Shown here: positions 30,858 through 38,039 of the stretch, piece by piece
Numbering within the stretch: position 1 is the first letter of the stretch
Layout of the letters: each line of letters starts with the position of its first letter
Program-made: the position numbers and the translations under genes
The notes under the pieces: model-generated
The model's database searches: none
What the model saw: only the letters and a program-made list of their open reading frames with translations
What the model was told of the DNA's origin: nothing
Source of the DNA: Sanguibacter inulinus
Lineage (GTDB): Bacteria > Actinomycetota > Actinomycetes > Actinomycetales > Cellulomonadaceae
Reading direction: 5' to 3'
NCBI RefSeq assembly: GCF_013415325.1
Contig: NZ_JACBYE010000043.1
Location: 1-38,039 of the forward strand
DNA length: 38,039 bases

Positions 30858-33785
30858 ATGATCGGCGGCGTGCCGCCCTCAGACCCCGTGCCCTTCGTCG
30901 CCCGCCAGGACCAGCTCGACAGGTTCGCGGCAGCCGTCGAGCGTGCGCGCGAGGGCGAACCGGGGATCCTGCTCGTGGGCGGGGACGCCGGCGTCGGCAA
31001 GACGAGGATGCTCAGCCAGGCAGCGCGGGCTGCCGAGAGCGCCGGGGCTCGCGTCGTGGTCGCGCACTGCGTCGACCTCGGCGAGGTCGGCATCCCGTAC
31101 CTGCCCTTCGCCGAGGCCGTCGACCAGCTCGCCAGGTCGTCGGACGCCGTGAGGGCTGTGGTCTTCGACCGCCCGGCACTGGCCCGTGCGCTCGGCGGCA
31201 CACCGCCGACGACTTCGACCGGTGACGCGGGCGAGCGCGGTCAGGTGCTCGAGGGGTTCGCGGCCGCCCTGGCTGCCGGCAGCTCGGCCGAGGCACCGCT
31301 CGTGGTCGTCGTGGAGGACCTCCACTGGGCCGACCCGTCCAGCCGTGACCTCGTGAGGTTCCTCGTCGCACGCCTGCGGTCGGAGCACCTGCTCCTCGTG
31401 ATGTCCTACCGCACCGACGACATGCACAGGCGCCACCCGGTCCGCTCGCTCCTCGCCGAGCTGCACAGGCACGCCCGGGTCGAGCAGGCCGACCTGCGTC
31501 CCTTCTCCCCCGACGAGCTCCGGGACTTCACGACAGCCGTGCTCGGGCGCCCGATGAGCGACGCCGACCTCGCCGAGGTCTTGCGGCGCTCCGAGGGCAA
31601 CGCCTACTACGCCGAAGAGCTCGTCGAGGCGGGTGCGCTCGGGGGTTCGATGCCCTGGTCGCTGGCCGACGTGCTGCACGCGCGCATCGAACAGCTGGCA
31701 CCCGCCACTCAGCGCCTCGTGCAGGTCGCGTCGGTGTCCGGGCGCACCGTCTCGCACGAGCTCGTGAGCCAGGTCGTCACCGCCACGGAGGGACAGCAGA
31801 CGGCCGACCTCACGGCGAGCCTGCGGGAGGCTGTCGCGCACCACGTGCTCGTGGTCGAGGGTGACACCCTCGCCTTCCGGCACGCGCTCCTCGCCGAGGC
31901 TGTCTACGGCGACCTCCTGCCCGGAGAGCGCGTCTCGCTGCACAAGGCCTACCTGACGGCCTTCCTCGCCCGGCCCGAGCTCGGGCCGGCTGCGCAGGCC
32001 GCGCACCACGCGCTGGTCGCCCACGAGATCCCCCAGGCGCTCGCCCTCTCGCACCGGGCCGCACGCGCCGCCGGACGCGTCTACGCGCACGCCGAGGAGC
32101 AGCGTCACCTCGAGCAGGTCCTCGCCCTCTGGGACGCCGTCGACGACCCTGGAGCGCTCGTCGGGCTGGACGTCGTCGACGTCCTGCTCGAGACGGCGTC
32201 GGCGGCCAGCCTCGCCGGCGCCCCCGCACGCGCCCTGCAGCTGGCGACCGACGGCGTCGAGCGAGCGGCCGACGACCCGGTCCGGCAGGCGGGCCTGCGG
32301 CACCGGCTCGCGCGGTACCTGCTCGCCGTCGACGACGTCCCGGCCGCGCTCGACCAGACCGGCCAGGCCCTCGACGTGCTCGGCGAAGGTCCCGCCACGC
32401 ACGACCTCGCCTGGACCCTGGCCGCCCACGCACGCTCGGCTCTCAGCGACGACCTCGACGACCTCGCGCGGGAGTCTGCGAGCCGCGCCGTCACCCTCGC
32501 CTGCGAGCTCGGCACCCCGGACGTCGAGGCCGACGCCCTGACCACCCTCGCCGTCCTGGAGGTCGCCGACGTCGAGAGGTCCGAAGAGCTGCTCCTCGCC
32601 GCGCGCGAGAGAGCCGTCGCCGCCGACGACCTCGTCTCCGAGCTGCGCTGCTGGTTCAACCTCGCCTCGAACCGCTTCTACGCCGGGCACCTCGACCAGG
32701 CGCAGGCGATCGTGACCGACGGGACGGCCCGCGCCGCAGCCACCGGGGCCACCTGGAGCGTCTACGGCGCCGAGCTCCGCTACCTCGGCGAGGTCGTCCG
32801 CTACCTGCGCGGTGACCTCGCGCCCCCGAGCACGCCAGGTGCACCCATCCCTGCCGGGGCCTCTCCCACCCACGTCGCGGTCCGGCTCTACGCCGCGCTG
32901 GCCCGGGGCGACGCCGGGGTCGTCGATCTCGGGCTCAGCCTGCGCCCGGAGTGGGACCGAGACCAGCAGGTCGCGCTGGTCGCCGGCGGGTGCACGGTCG
33001 ACGCGCTCACGCAGGACGGTCGGCCCGAGGAGGCTGTCGCCCTCGCGACCGAGCTCGTCGCCTACCTCAGCCGGACATGGAGCACGCACTTCCTCGGCAG
33101 CATCTGGCTCGCGGCACTCGCCCTCGCCGCTCTCTCCGACCAGGCGGCAGCGGCCCGGACCGCGGGCCGGAGCACCACCGAGCTGGTCGAGCGGGGAGAC
33201 CAGCTGCGCGACGCAGCCGTCACCGCGGCCGAGCGGGGCCGTCCCCGCGGAGGCAGTCTCGGACCCGAGGGTCGCGCCTGGTTGGCGCGGGTGCACGCCG
33301 AGCACTCCAGGCTCACCGGCGAGAACGACCCGGCTCTGTGGGAGGCCGCCGCTCGGGCCTTCGACTTCGGCTACAGGTACGAGTCGGCACGCACCCGGTG
33401 GCGGTGGGCCGAGGCACTCCTGGACCACGACGACCGCGAGAAGGCGCGGGCCGTCGCCGCCGAGGCCCTCGACGAGGCGTCAGCCACAGGCGCGCTCCCG
33501 CTCGTCGAGGCGCTCCACGGCCTCAGCCGGCGGGCCCGTCTCGGCCTGCACGGGGAGCGGGCCGGGACCGGCTCCGTGCTCACCGAGCGGGAGACCGCCG
33601 TGCTGCTCCTCGTCGCCGAGGGCCTGTCCAACCGCCAGATCGGCGAGCGGCTGTTCATCTCGACCAAGACCGTGAGCGTGCACGTGTCGAACGTCCTGGC
33701 CAAGCTCGGCGTGTCAGGCCGGGCCGAGGCCGTGTCGGTCGCGCACAGGCGCGGGCTGCTCGGAGGGGACAGCGGGGTCGGCTGA
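30858..33785 (+). CDS. LuxR-family regulator with AAA_16-type ATPase (LAL)
   Basis: A 975-residue regulator. The N-terminal AAA_16 ATPase has Walker A GGDAGVGKT (41-49) and Walker B LVVVVEDLHWADP (148-160). A helical, TPR-like middle (about 330-880) is rich in Ala/Asp/Glu. The C-terminal LuxR HTH is at 908-968 (LTERETAVLLLVAEGLSNRQ, then STKTVSVHVSNVLAKLGV). The open frame extends to 30729, but ATG 30858 directly follows the stop of the small gene, and the FVARQDQLDRF start of the ATPase domain is then complete; GTG 30870 is an alternative. The target genes and effector are unknown. Confidence 0.85.
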   Translation: MIGGVPPSDPVPFVARQDQLDRFAAAVERAREGEPGILLVGGDAGVGKTRMLSQAARAAESAGARVVVAHCVDLGEVGIPYLPFAEAVDQLARSSDAVRAVVFDRPALARALGGTPPTTSTGDAGERGQVLEGFAAALAAGSSAEAPLVVVVEDLHWADPSSRDLVRFLVARLRSEHLLLVMSYRTDDMHRRHPVRSLLAELHRHARVEQADLRPFSPDELRDFTTAVLGRPMSDADLAEVLRRSEGNAYYAEELVEAGALGGSMPWSLADVLHARIEQLAPATQRLVQVASVSGRTVSHELVSQVVTATEGQQTADLTASLREAVAHHVLVVEGDTLAFRHALLAEAVYGDLLPGERVSLHKAYLTAFLARPELGPAAQAAHHALVAHEIPQALALSHRAARAAGRVYAHAEEQRHLEQVLALWDAVDDPGALVGLDVVDVLLETASAASLAGAPARALQLATDGVERAADDPVRQAGLRHRLARYLLAVDDVPAALDQTGQALDVLGEGPATHDLAWTLAAHARSALSDDLDDLARESASRAVTLACELGTPDVEADALTTLAVLEVADVERSEELLLAARERAVAADDLVSELRCWFNLASNRFYAGHLDQAQAIVTDGTARAAATGATWSVYGAELRYLGEVVRYLRGDLAPPSTPGAPIPAGASPTHVAVRLYAALARGDAGVVDLGLSLRPEWDRDQQVALVAGGCTVDALTQDGRPEEAVALATELVAYLSRTWSTHFLGSIWLAALALAALSDQAAAARTAGRSTTELVERGDQLRDAAVTAAERGRPRGGSLGPEGRAWLARVHAEHSRLTGENDPALWEAAARAFDFGYRYESARTRWRWAEALLDHDDREKARAVAAEALDEASATGALPLVEALHGLSRRARLGLHGERAGTGSVLTERETAVLLLVAEGLSNRQIGERLFISTKTVSVHVSNVLAKLGVSGRAEAVSVAHRRGLLGGDSGVG

Positions 33786-33880
33786 CCCTCGGTGCAGGCA
33801 GGCCGGCAGGCAGGCTGGCCAGGCCGACAGGCAGGGAGGGAGGCCGGCTGACACCCTCGGCGCAGACCGGCAGGGAGGGA
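33779..33880. repeat. Imperfect duplication of the LuxR gene end
   Basis: CGGCTGACCCTCGGTGCAGG (from 33779, including the stop codon) recurs as CGGCTGACACCCTCGGCGCAG from 33846, each followed by GGCAGG-type runs. The 118-base space to the convergent CDF gene consists largely of these repeats. Confidence 0.6.
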
Positions 33881-33903
33881 GGCGGGCGGCGACGTCGCTC
33901 TCC

Positions 33904-34842
33904 TCAGGCGTGCACGCCGGCCTCGTGCTCGGCGTGGCTCGGGGGTTCGAGCTGGAAGGTCGAGTGCTCGATGTTCACGTCGAAGTGCCCGGCGACGCAC
34001 TCCTGGAGCGCGTCGAGGATCCGCGGCACGTGACCGTCGTGGAAGCACTCGTCGTCGACCACCACGTGCGCGGTGAGGACCGGCAGACCCGTCGCGATCT
34101 GCGAGGCGTGCAGGTCGTGGACACCCCGCACCAGCTCGACACCGAGCAGGTGGTCGCGCACGGCGTCGAGGTCGAGACCTCGCGGAGTCGACTCGAGCAG
34201 CACGTCGAGCGCCTCCCGCAGCAGCCTGACCGTCCGCGGGATGATGAGCGCCCCGACGAACAGCGCGGCGACAGCATCGGCACCGCCCCAGCCCGTGGTC
34301 GCGATGACGACAGCCGCGACGATCACGGCGACGGACCCGAGGGCGTCGTTGACGACCTCGAGGAAGGCCGCCCGGAGGTTGAGGTTGTCCGAACGCGCCG
34401 ACAGCAGCACCGCGATCGAGGCGATGTTCGCCACGAGGCCGATCACGCCGAAGACGAGCAGCTCGGTCGAGGGGATCTCGGGAGGGTCGAGCAACCGCTG
34501 GACGGCCTCGACGATCACGTAGACGCCGACGGCCAGCAGCACGGCGGCCTGGCCGAGCGCTGCGAGGACCTCGGCACGCCGGAAGCCCCAGGTGCGCCGG
34601 GCCGTCGGCGCACGCATCGTCAGGACGCTCGCCACGAGGGCGAGCAGCAGCCCGCCGGCGTCGGTGAGCATGTGGGCGGCGTCGACGAGCAGAGCCAGGC
34701 TGCCGGTCCAGATCGCGCCGACCACCTCGACGAGCAAGACCGTCGTGGTGATCCCGAAGGCCACCGCGAGGCGACGCCTGTGGCCGCGTGCCTCCTCGAC
34801 CGTGGTCGGGGCGTGGTCGTGAGAGTGCGAGTGTCCGCTCAC
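33904..34842 (-). CDS. Cation diffusion facilitator (CDF) metal efflux protein
   Basis: A 312-residue CDF transporter that exports divalent metal in exchange for protons across the cytoplasmic membrane. Six spans (about 25-180) are followed by a C-terminal cytoplasmic ferredoxin-like domain (about 205-300) and an N-terminal His motif GHSHSHDH. In span 2 the metal site is HMLTD (His57, Asp61). In span 5 it is EVVND (Glu162, Asp166) where zinc CDFs usually have HxxxD, so metal preference may differ. Start GTG 34842 overlaps the arsR-family stop (GTGA), with AGGAGG upstream. It is the second gene of a sensor-pump operon, so metal-induced expression is expected. Zinc, cobalt or nickel are plausible substrates. 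Confidence 0.9.
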   Translation of the reverse strand: MSGHSHSHDHAPTTVEEARGHRRRLAVAFGITTTVLLVEVVGAIWTGSLALLVDAAHMLTDAGGLLLALVASVLTMRAPTARRTWGFRRAEVLAALGQAAVLLAVGVYVIVEAVQRLLDPPEIPSTELLVFGVIGLVANIASIAVLLSARSDNLNLRAAFLEVVNDALGSVAVIVAAVVIATTGWGGADAVAALFVGALIIPRTVRLLREALDVLLESTPRGLDLDAVRDHLLGVELVRGVHDLHASQIATGLPVLTAHVVVDDECFHDGHVPRILDALQECVAGHFDVNIEHSTFQLEPPSHAEHEAGVHA

Positions 34843-35522
34843 GGGGTCCTCCTGGCGTCCGGGGTGGTGGTGGCCTCCGGGGCGCGCTCGGGTTCCGGGG
34901 TGCTCACGGGTTCCGCAGTGCTCCTGGGTCCCGGGGCGCTCCTGGTGCCTGGCGTGGCCCTGGTACCGGGCGCGGCCCTGGGACCTGGCGTGGTCGTGAC
35001 GGTCTGGGGCGTCTCTGCAGCGTGATGGTGCAGCCGCGGGAAGCCCTCGGCGACGTGCTCGGCCTGGTAGATCGCGTCGGTCACGAGCTCGCGGACGTGC
35101 TCGTTCGTCAACCTGTAGAACACCCGCGTCCCGTCCTGGCGCGTCGAGACCAGGCGGGCCATCCGCAGCTTCGCGAGGTGCTGGGACACCGCCGACGGCG
35201 ACTTCCCGACAGCCTGGGCGATGTCGTTGACCGGCAGCTCGCCGCCCCGCAGCGCGAGGACGATGCGCAGCCGGGTCGCGTCGGCGAACATCGCGAAGAC
35301 CTCGACAGCGAGCTCGACCAGGTGGTCTTCGGTCTGGACGCGGTGGTCGTCGGGCTCGGCGTGGTGGACGCCGGTCTGGGCGCCGGGGACGTCGGCCTCG
35401 GTGTGCCGGTGCCCGGCCTGCGCTCCATGCTCTCCCGGCTCGCCCTCGACCCCCAGCACCTGGGTGCTCACCACGGGAGCGTCACCCAGGCCGTGTCCGC
35501 TCGTCTGCTTATCTGCGTGCAT
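34839..35522 (-). CDS. ArsR/SmtB-family metal sensor, KmtR-like, with disordered ends
   Basis: A 227-residue protein whose core (about 65-168) is a winged-helix ArsR repressor: FAMFADATRLRIVLAL, recognition helix KSPSAVSQHLAKLR (108-121) and wing RQDGTRVFYRLT. The last helix carries QAEHVAEGFPRLHHH (Glu155, His156, His165-167), spaced like the Ni/Co ligands of KmtR. The first 64 residues are His/Asp/Gln-rich, and residues 170-227 are Pro/Thr/Ala low complexity; typical members have about 120 residues. The start ATG 35522 sits inside the palindromic operator, and promoter boxes place transcription at that base. It is likely to repress its own operon with the CDF pump until metal binds. Confidence 0.87.
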   Translation of the reverse strand: MHADKQTSGHGLGDAPVVSTQVLGVEGEPGEHGAQAGHRHTEADVPGAQTGVHHAEPDDHRVQTEDHLVELAVEVFAMFADATRLRIVLALRGGELPVNDIAQAVGKSPSAVSQHLAKLRMARLVSTRQDGTRVFYRLTNEHVRELVTDAIYQAEHVAEGFPRLHHHAAETPQTVTTTPGPRAAPGTRATPGTRSAPGPRSTAEPVSTPEPERAPEATTTPDARRTP

Positions 35523-35557
35523 ACGCAGATACTTGCACAGTGGGACGTCGGCGTCTA
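35510..35557 (-). promoter_or_regulatory. ArsR operator centred on the start codon of a leaderless gene
   Basis: Perfect 9-bp arms TATCTGCGT (35510-35518) and ACGCAGATA (35523-35531) flank GCAT, which contains the start codon (35520-35522, minus strand). On the minus strand TAGACG (35552-35557), 17 bases and AAGTAT (35529-35534) place transcription at the ATG. The size and dyad match ArsR/SmtB operators. Confidence 0.72.
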
Positions 35558-35603
35558 GACGGAGCCGCCTAGCGTTCGCCGTCTGCCACAGAGAAGATCG
35601 ACC

Positions 35604-36383
35604 ATGCCCACATCACCCGAACCGTCCGCTCCAGGGTGGGTCCGCCGCCACCGGCGGGTCCTCACCATCATCGGGATCAGCGTCGTGGCTCTCCTCGCGA
35701 TCGCCGTCTCGGCCTTCCTCTGGTGGGCGAACGACACCTACCCGGCCGAACCGGCAGGCCTCGCGGCCGTGCAGGAGGACCCGCGCGTCGACCTCGACGA
35801 CCGGGGCGACGTCGTGATCTTGCGCCCCACCGGCGAGGACGACGGTCGCGGGCTGGTGTTCCTCTCGGGCGCCAAGGTCGACCCGCAGGCCTACGCGGTG
35901 ACCTTCCAGGAGGTCGCCGCCGAGGGCACCACCGTCGTGATCGTCAAGCCCTTCCTCAACCTGGCGATCCTCGAGCGGCGCCCGCTCGAGGCCTTCACCG
36001 ACCTCGTCCCCGAGGTCGGCTCGTGGGCAGTCGGCGGTCACAGCATGGGCGGGGTCAAGGCCTGCAGCTACGCCGAGCCCGGAGAGGCCGACGCCCTCGT
36101 GCTGCTCGCCTCCTACTGCTCGGGCGACGCGCTCGCCAGCAGCACCGACCTCGACGTCATCTCCGTCTCGGGCACCCAGGACGGCCTCGCGACACCCGCG
36201 AAGATCGACGACTCGCTCGCCGACCTGCCCGCCAGCACCACGGTCGTGCGGATCGACGGTGCGTCGCACGCACAGTTCGGCGACTACGGGGTCCAGCCCG
36301 GCGACGGCACGCCGACGATCTCGGACGACGAGGCTCGCGAGAGCATCAGCGAGGCGCTCGTGCCGTTCCTCTACCCGAGCTGA
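35604..36383 (+). CDS. Membrane-anchored alpha/beta hydrolase
   Basis: A 259-residue protein with one N-terminal membrane span (19-40) after RRHRR, so the catalytic domain faces outside. The alpha/beta-hydrolase fold shows GHSMGG with nucleophile Ser147, Asp193 in GTQDG and His222 in GASHAQFGDYG, a complete triad. LSGAKVDPQAYAV supplies the oxyanion region. It matches the Abhydrolase_5-type group in which secreted actinobacterial members have undefined esterase-like activity. The ATG is preceded by AGAGAAGA. It is divergent from the ArsR-CDF operon with an 81-base gap. No lipobox is seen, so the span is an uncleaved anchor or signal peptide. Confidence 0.83.
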   Translation: MPTSPEPSAPGWVRRHRRVLTIIGISVVALLAIAVSAFLWWANDTYPAEPAGLAAVQEDPRVDLDDRGDVVILRPTGEDDGRGLVFLSGAKVDPQAYAVTFQEVAAEGTTVVIVKPFLNLAILERRPLEAFTDLVPEVGSWAVGGHSMGGVKACSYAEPGEADALVLLASYCSGDALASSTDLDVISVSGTQDGLATPAKIDDSLADLPASTTVVRIDGASHAQFGDYGVQPGDGTPTISDDEARESISEALVPFLYPS

Positions 36384-36400
36384 GGCCGAGGGCCCTCGCT

Positions 36401-36481
36401 GCTCAGGCTGCTCAGGCCGCTCAGGCCGCTCAGGCCGCTCAGGCCGCTCAGGCCGCTCAGGCCGCTCAGGCCGCTCAGGCC
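36401..36481. repeat. 9-bp tandem repeat, nine copies, just upstream of the soxR promoter
   Basis: GCTCAGGCC is repeated nine times without interruption (the first copy ends in T instead of C), 81 bases in all. It starts 17 bases after the hydrolase stop and ends 15 bases before the SoxR box. Such arrays change length by replication slippage. Confidence 0.95.
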
Positions 36482-36496
36482 AGGATCCTCGCGCGA

Positions 36497-36514
36497 CCTC
36501 ATCTAGGGTTGAGG
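36497..36514 (+). promoter_or_regulatory. soxR: SoxR box at the soxR promoter
   Basis: CCTCATCTAGGGTTGAGG has the ends (CCTCA/TGAGG) and exact 18-bp length of the SoxR operator; the dyad extends one base pair further on each side beyond GACCTCA/TGAGGTC. TAGGGT (36504-36509) inside it fits a -10 box, and GGGAGGG (36522-36528) is the ribosome-binding site. It indicates autoregulation. Confidence 0.75.
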
Positions 36515-36531
36515 TCTACCTGGGAGGGCAG

Positions 36532-37137
36532 ATGACCGACGGACCCGGCCGCGCGGGCGACGAGCGCGGTGGTGCTGAGCGCAGCAGCGAGGATCCCAGC
36601 ACTATCGAGCCCCGCGCTGATGAGCCCCGTGCGGGTGAGCGCAGCACCGACGACGCCCGCGGTGACGAGCGCGCGCCCGAGCAGCTGCTCTCGATCGGCG
36701 AGGTGAGCCGCCGGACCGGGGTCGCCGTCTCCGCCCTGCACTACTACGAGCGGCTGGGGCTCATCGCCTCGACGCGGACGTCAGGCAACCAGCGCCGCTA
36801 CAGGCGGCACATGCTCCGGCGCATCACCCTCATCACCGTCGGCAAGCGCCTCGGCGTGCCGCTCTCGGACGTCCAGGCCTCGTTGAGGACCGTCCCGCTC
36901 GACTCCACGCCGAGCCACGCCGACTGGCAGCGGGCCTCGCGGGAGTGGAAGAAGGGCCTCGAAGAGCGCCGCCGGGCGATCGAGCAGCTCGAGCACGAGC
37001 TCACCGGCTGCATCGGCTGCGGCTGCCTGTCGATGAAGGCCTGCTGGTTGCTCAACCCCGAAGACGCCCTCGGTGACGAGGGTGCCGGGGCGCGGCGGCT
37101 CGACCTGCCCCCGGGGCCGATCACCGTCGAGGCGTAG
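36532..37137 (+). CDS. soxR: SoxR, redox-sensing MerR-family regulator
   Basis: A 201-residue MerR-type dimeric regulator. The DNA-binding part is LSIGEVSRRTGVAVSALHYY (53-72), followed by YERLGLI and a coiled-coil dimer helix. The [2Fe-2S] cluster motif CIGCGCLSMKAC gives Cys160, Cys163, Cys165 and Cys171, as in proven SoxR proteins. In actinobacteria SoxR responds to redox-active compounds and switches on small regulons of oxidoreductases and exporters. Residues 1-50 are an acidic, Arg/Glu/Asp-rich extension with near-repeats (ADEPRAGERST, DDARGDERAPE) absent from ordinary SoxR (about 155 residues). I chose ATG 36532 because it follows GGGAGGG and the SoxR box. No typical target gene is adjacent. 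Confidence 0.93.
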   Translation: MTDGPGRAGDERGGAERSSEDPSTIEPRADEPRAGERSTDDARGDERAPEQLLSIGEVSRRTGVAVSALHYYERLGLIASTRTSGNQRRYRRHMLRRITLITVGKRLGVPLSDVQASLRTVPLDSTPSHADWQRASREWKKGLEERRRAIEQLEHELTGCIGCGCLSMKACWLLNPEDALGDEGAGARRLDLPPGPITVEA

Positions 37138-37250
37138 GGCCGGGAAGAGGCACAGGCCGGGTCCATCTCCCCGACGGCTGAGCACCGTCCAGGCACAGGA
37201 CTGAATCGACCTTCCCCGAGGCCGAGCCCCGTCCAGACGTAGGGCCCGGT
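37118..37250. repeat. Three degenerate copies of the soxR 3' end
   Basis: The last codons of soxR (around CACCGTCGAGGCGTAGGGCC, 37123-37142) recur at 37181-37202 (CACCGTCCAGGCACAGGA) and 37225-37247 (CCCCGTCCAGACGTAGGGCC). Copies two and three belong to a longer, roughly 44-base repeat. The region between soxR and the convergent gene otherwise holds no gene. Confidence 0.6.
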
Positions 37251-37323
37251 CGATCCCCTGTGACAGCGGGCCGGGCGGCATGAGCCCTGGCACCCCGGGC
37301 AAGCTCAGCCCAGCAGAGCGACC

Positions 37324-37842
37324 TCAGAGACCGTCGCTGATCTGGCGCTTGCGGAGCTCGACCACGAACTCTTCGTCAGGATCTGCGAGCTCGGTCCCGG
37401 GGACGGGCTCCGCGGCGTCGCGCTTGCCGCTCGGCCCCATGCCGACGGCCACGATGCCGGGACGCTCGAAGACGCGTGCGAGCTCGAGACCTTCGGTCAG
37501 CAGGCGCTCCAGGTCGGGGTTGCCCTCCTCGTCCTCGGGGGCGTTGCCCGTGACCGAGACGAAGAAGGGCGCGCGGTAGACCGCGAGCGCGGCGTGCGAG
37601 TCGGCGATGGGGCCGGCGTAGAACCAGCGGTCTTCGTCGGCGACGTCGTCGAAGGAGATGGAGAAGGTGCAGCCGTCGATCTCCCACGCGAAGAACTCGA
37701 GGCCTTCGTCGCGGGCGTGCTCCTGGAGCGTCCCGCCGTCGCGGTCCTGGGCCCAGCTGCGGAGGGCGTCCTTGAGCTCGTCGACCGTGCCGGCGGCGTC
37801 GTCGACCACGAAGAACTGCGTGTCGTAGTGGGAGTCGCTCAT
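37324..37842 (-). CDS. Acidic protein of unknown function
   Basis: A 172-residue acidic, soluble protein (MSDSHYDTQFFVVDD...). Mixed alpha/beta content with aromatic-rich strands (EFFAWEIDG, FSISFDD, RWFYAGPIADSH) suggests a compact single domain. There is no signal peptide, membrane span or recognised catalytic motif, and I do not recognise the family. ATG 37842 is chosen for GAGAGG about 7-12 bases upstream; the frame extends to 37929 without support. It is monocistronic, convergent with soxR and divergent from the unseen gene governed by the Zur-like site. Confidence 0.7.
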   Translation of the reverse strand: MSDSHYDTQFFVVDDAAGTVDELKDALRSWAQDRDGGTLQEHARDEGLEFFAWEIDGCTFSISFDDVADEDRWFYAGPIADSHAALAVYRAPFFVSVTGNAPEDEEGNPDLERLLTEGLELARVFERPGIVAVGMGPSGKRDAAEPVPGTELADPDEEFVVELRKRQISDGL

Positions 37843-37942
37843 GGTGAGACCTCTCGTCCGTCGGTGGGGCAGGGCCTCCCAGCCTGCCCGAGGACCACCC
37901 GTCGGGCCACCCGGGGACGTGCACACCACGTGATCAGAACGT

Positions 37943-37961
37943 AACGATAACCGTTCTCATT
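37943..37961 (+). promoter_or_regulatory. Zur/Fur-like operator and promoter for a gene beyond the window
   Basis: AACGATAAC-C-GTTCTCATT is a 9-1-9 dyad (7 of 9 pairs) similar to actinobacterial Zur boxes, which have AATGA/TCATT ends. TACGCT (37968-37973) fits a -10 box just downstream. GAAAGGAG (near 38000) looks like a ribosome-binding site. Neither the downstream gene nor the metal is known. Confidence 0.45.
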
Positions 37962-38039
37962 CTCTGCTACGCTCTCCCCGAACCCCTCCCGCATCACCGA
38001 AAGGAGTGGGCACCTCAGGCCCCGAGCCCTGTGCCCGTC

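Noticed and set aside
36385-36531. Extension of soxR upstream through the 9-bp array (start at 36259)
   Set aside because: The repeat is open in this frame, but a SoxR box, -10 box and GGGAGGG directly before ATG 36532 place the start there.
37280-37579. A 99-codon plus-strand open frame near the right end
   Set aside because: Ser/Pro/Arg-rich with no ribosome-binding site, lying opposite the acidic protein gene.
1-38039. Mobile element, prophage, CRISPR, tRNA or rRNA
   Set aside because: No transposase, integrase, phage structural gene, regularly spaced repeat array of CRISPR type, or tRNA/rRNA signature was seen. The 9-bp arrays have no spacers.

Overview
The window is very GC-rich, with G or C at almost every third codon position. 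It carries actinobacterial hallmarks: an OleB-OleC fusion, large LuxR regulators with N-terminal ATPase domains, long sortase-anchored DUF11/DUF5979 surface proteins, and genes that appear to begin at the transcript's first base. This suggests a high-GC actinomycete, probably a motile Micrococcales member near Cellulomonas/Sanguibacter/Oerskovia. The genus is inference. I see no rRNA, tRNA, CRISPR array, transposase or phage gene.

Left part (1-8.6 kb): a CobW-like protein that has lost its GTP-binding motifs; an overlapping HTH/nucleotidyltransferase pair resembling a toxin-antitoxin operon, with an inverted-repeat operator inside a leaderless promoter; a 957-residue secreted surface protein ending in an atypical sorting signal; a convergent AAA ATPase with a 40-bp palindrome at its start; and an intracellular GH43-type glycosidase.

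Middle (8.6-26.6 kb): an 864-residue LuxR regulator, a squalene-cyclase-like repeat protein, a 1929-residue LPVTG-anchored adhesin, an NmrA-type oxidoreductase, the long-chain olefin operon oleA-oleBC-oleD (minus strand, start/stop overlaps), and a methyl-accepting chemotaxis protein divergent from it. The adhesin and the chemotaxis gene share a CTCA-N16-GSCGAW promoter like those of FliA-family sigma factors, which suggests motility-linked surface expression.

Right part (26.6-38.0 kb): MarR regulator, SDR, an XRE regulator with a small membrane protein, rsgA, a small hypothetical gene followed by a second large LuxR ATPase, an ArsR-CDF metal efflux operon, a membrane-anchored alpha/beta hydrolase, soxR with its own SoxR box, an acidic protein of unknown function, and a Zur-like operator for a gene beyond the end.

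Two themes recur. Several regulators start exactly at, or inside, a palindromic operator with no leader. Intergenic spaces hold short tandem duplications (9, 17, 19, 25 and about 44 bp), usually just past a gene's 3' end and twice directly against a promoter or ribosome-binding site. No unmistakably new system is visible. The best candidates for follow-up are the HTH/nucleotidyltransferase pair, the FliA-type control of an adhesin, and the SoxR promoter beside a 9-bp repeat array.
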